NCBI GenBank assembly: GCA_043727235.1
Contig: JAYSYX010000278.1
Coordinates: forward strand, 1 to 26,953
Source: UBA7236 sp043727235
GTDB taxonomy: Bacteria; Bacteroidota; Bacteroidia; Chitinophagales; BACL12
DNA length: 26,953 bases
Reading direction: 5' to 3'
Positions 25,136 through 26,953 of this stretch are shown here, piece after piece. The position numbers were made by a program, and so were the translations under genes. The notes beneath the pieces were generated by a model. The model was not told the origin of the DNA. It was given only the letters and a program-made list of their open reading frames with translations, and ran no database searches. Every line of letters begins with the position of its first letter. The first letter of the stretch is position 1.

Positions 25136-25364
25136 CATTTGTATTAGAGAAGCAAATTATTAATTACTATTAATAAACAAAATAAATATTGCAGTTTGAA
25201 ACTACCTGATTGAAACAAAGGACTAAATTGTTAAAAATCATAGGTTTGTCATAAAAGCGATTCTATATTGTATTATCAACTAATAAAATTTGAGATGGTC
25301 GGAAACTCCATAAGTTGTTCTCTGGAAATGAAGAAATTATTCTTGTTGAGGAAGCTTTAAAATT
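25136..25364. other. intergenic stretch with a possible gene remnant
   Basis: No confident gene is seen. On the + strand one frame around 25297-25400 reads GRKLHKLFSGNEE, then IILVEEALKLWGNS, and stops, which looks protein-like but has no convincing start. It may be the remnant of a small gene. AT-rich sequence fills the rest. Confidence 0.3.
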
Positions 25365-25499
25365 ATGGGGCAACTCGATAAATATACTATGAGTTCGAAT
25401 TCTAGTTTTCGGGTACAGGAATTTAAATTTAAATTTAATCATGAAACTGAAGAATTTAAAATTGTAGAGATAAAAAAAATTATCCCATTCACTACCTGA
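25365..25499 (+). CDS. possible 44-residue small protein
   Basis: An open frame encodes MGQLDKYTMSSNSSFRVQEF, then a Lys/Glu-rich amphipathic stretch (FNHETEEFKIVEIKKI). An internal ATG at 25389 is an alternative start. It ends 39 bp before the partial NTPase gene. There is no membrane segment and no known motif. It overlaps the end of the protein-like fragment just upstream in another frame, so either one small gene was frameshifted or one of the two frames is chance. Confidence 0.3.
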   Translation: MGQLDKYTMSSNSSFRVQEFKFKFNHETEEFKIVEIKKIIPFTT

Positions 25500-25503
25500 G
25501 TAT

Positions 25504-25511
25504 TATATTTG
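25504..25511 (+). promoter_or_regulatory. -7 element of the right-edge NTPase gene
   Basis: TATATTTG is an exact TAnnTTTG match, 27 nt upstream of the ATG at 25539. No TTG was seen at the expected distance. Confidence 0.45.
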
Positions 25512-25538
25512 GCAAATAATCAATTCTCATATCTAAAA

Positions 25539-26953
25539 ATGTTTGAAAACTTTAAAACCCATAACGATTCCCACCAAAGATCCTTTGAAGCGCTTTGTAA
25601 TCAACTTTTTGAAAGATGGGTTAAGCAAGAATATTTAAATCAAATAGTATATTTTAATACCGTAAATGGAGCTGGTGGTGATGGAGGAGTAGAGGCCTAC
25701 GCCATTACTAATACATCGCACATCATCGGATTGCAAGTGAAATGGTTCAGAGTAAGTTTGACTACAAATCAAATTGGGCAGATAAGGAACTCAATTCTCA
25801 CAGCAAAGACTGTTAGATCTACTTTAAAAAGATACATTGTTTGTTTGCCTCGAGATTTCCAATCACTCAAAATTGGAAGAGGTAAGAAAATAGTTGAAGA
25901 TTGTGAAGAAAAAAGAATTAATGAATTGATTGAGGAAATTGATGTCAAGCATCCTGATCTAGAAGTAGAATTCTGGAATGAAAATCGCTTAAGAGATGAA
26001 CTCCAGAAACCCATGAACGGTGGAATTTTTAGATTTTGGTTTGAAAAGGAAGAAATATCAATTGAACTTTTAAGGCAGAGATTTAACCTTTCAAAGGCTG
26101 GATGGCTAAAAGAAAGATACACACCTTTCTTACATAGTCAGGGCAAAATTAATGATCTTTTAGAGGAATTGTTATTTACAACCGAATATCGAGCTTTTCA
26201 AAAAGAACGACTTGAAAAGATACTAATTCAAACTAGAATGACCATTACAATAATCGATGAGTTTAACAGTTTGAGAGTTGAAGAAAGTGAATTTGAAAAA
26301 GAGTTGGTTATTATTCAAGAGTATTTAAAAGTTTGCGTGAATGAATTAACCAGAGTAGCTCAAGCTTTAGAAAAAGGTCAAGATAATTATTTTATTGAAA
26401 ATATTCCTCGACAGCCCAATATTGCTAGTATCAGTTCAGCGATTGAAAGCAAATCATATCCCAATAGATACAAAAACATTCAAGCACGACTTAAAGAGGC
26501 TTTTGAAAAAATTCAAAATGCCAACCTAGATGGTTTTATTCGATATTATAGCGAGGTATGCCGACCACATAACTATATAATCCTTGGAGCCCCAGGAACA
26601 GGGAAAACTCATGGCACCGCAAAAGCAATAGAAAATAGGCTGATTAATAATATTCCAGCATTAATGATAAGGGCAAAGGGAACACCCCACAATGCTTGGT
26701 CTGAAATTCTTCACAATTGTCTCGGTGGTTTAACAAGTTGGTCTGAAATTGAGATATTTTCTGCATTGGAATCTTTGGCTTCAAGATTTGATATTGGACG
26801 TGCAGTTGATTCCTTTATTTGCGAACCAACAAGAATTCTTATTTGTATAGATGGAATTGATGAGGCTGATGATATTAATACTTGGAAAATTAGGATAAAT
26901 GAAGCTACTCAGTGGATAAAAGATTGTCCCAGATTGAGGTTTGTTATTTCTTC
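25539..26953 (+). CDS. partial Mrr-like nuclease + P-loop (STAND/NACHT-like) NTPase
   Basis: The frame runs 471 codons and is cut by the window end. The N-terminus resembles a PD-(D/E)xK nuclease: FEALCNQLFERW, GGDGGVEAY (D48, E52) and GLQVKWF (Q66-x-K68). A helical region follows to about residue 340. A P-loop NTPase then starts with Walker A LGAPGTGKT (about 349-357) and Walker B ILICIDGIDEADD (about 432). The order nuclease-NTPase and the double-acidic Walker B are those of Avs/STAND defence proteins. The sequence is not a copy of the STAND protein at 16947. The sensor region lies outside the window, so the subclass cannot be set. Confidence 0.75.
   Translation, partial: MFENFKTHNDSHQRSFEALCNQLFERWVKQEYLNQIVYFNTVNGAGGDGGVEAYAITNTSHIIGLQVKWFRVSLTTNQIGQIRNSILTAKTVRSTLKRYIVCLPRDFQSLKIGRGKKIVEDCEEKRINELIEEIDVKHPDLEVEFWNENRLRDELQKPMNGGIFRFWFEKEEISIELLRQRFNLSKAGWLKERYTPFLHSQGKINDLLEELLFTTEYRAFQKERLEKILIQTRMTITIIDEFNSLRVEESEFEKELVIIQEYLKVCVNELTRVAQALEKGQDNYFIENIPRQPNIASISSAIESKSYPNRYKNIQARLKEAFEKIQNANLDGFIRYYSEVCRPHNYIILGAPGTGKTHGTAKAIENRLINNIPALMIRAKGTPHNAWSEILHNCLGGLTSWSEIEIFSALESLASRFDIGRAVDSFICEPTRILICIDGIDEADDINTWKIRINEATQWIKDCPRLRFVIS

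Noticed and set aside
25769..26122. 117-residue - strand frame
   Set aside because: It is antisense to the partial nuclease-NTPase gene, and the sense frame carries recognisable motifs.

Overview
The window comes from a low-GC member of the Bacteroidota. Two lines of evidence point there. Two large secreted proteins end in type IX secretion (T9SS) sorting domains with the YPNP motif, and several genes are preceded by the Bacteroidota promoter form (TTG, about 20 bp, TAnnTTTG). The genus cannot be fixed. The left end (1-6.1 kb) looks like resident chromosome: three tandem 24-bp repeats resembling an IS21-family end, then a leftward run of a small membrane protein, a 1,292-residue SBBP-repeat protein and a Ycf48-like protein, closed by a terminator. 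From about 6.2 kb onward the content is accessory: XRE regulators, an ArdC-like antirestriction protein, a RuvC-like protein, a large serine recombinase, a VirD4/TraG-like ATPase and cargo genes.

Cargo 1 (about 9.1-13.5 kb) reads as an uncharacterised peptide-modification (RiPP-like) locus. On the + strand lie an HExxH zincin-like protein, a GNAT acyltransferase, a 65-residue peptide ending in a Cys/Asp-rich tail behind a good promoter, and a radical SAM/SPASM enzyme starting 14 bp after the peptide. Facing them on the - strand are an FcoT-like hotdog thioesterase and an M14 aspartoacylase/succinylglutamate-desuccinylase-like metallohydrolase. The mix of radical SAM, GNAT and acyl-thioesterase chemistry is the main candidate for a new system. 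Its function is inferred, not shown.

Cargo 2 (about 15.1-21.6 kb) is a defence-type island: a DUF4041 + T5orf172/GIY-YIG-like protein, a 45-residue single-pass membrane protein with its own promoter and terminator, a 766-residue Mrr-type nuclease-STAND NTPase, and a divergent OLD-family ATPase-TOPRIM nuclease. At the right edge a second Mrr-like + P-loop NTPase gene begins and is cut by the window end.

The element is tied together by a recurring site, GGAGGGTAAA followed by an ATTTGCTAT-2-ATAGCAAAT palindrome. It lies upstream of ArdC, both small XRE genes and the small-protein/VirD4 divergent promoter, with a further copy inside the recombinase gene. It is best explained as an operator family, probably bound by the XRE proteins. 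Three copies in the same orientation also happen to delimit the two cargo blocks, so a recombination role is a competing idea. No tRNA, rRNA or CRISPR array was seen.
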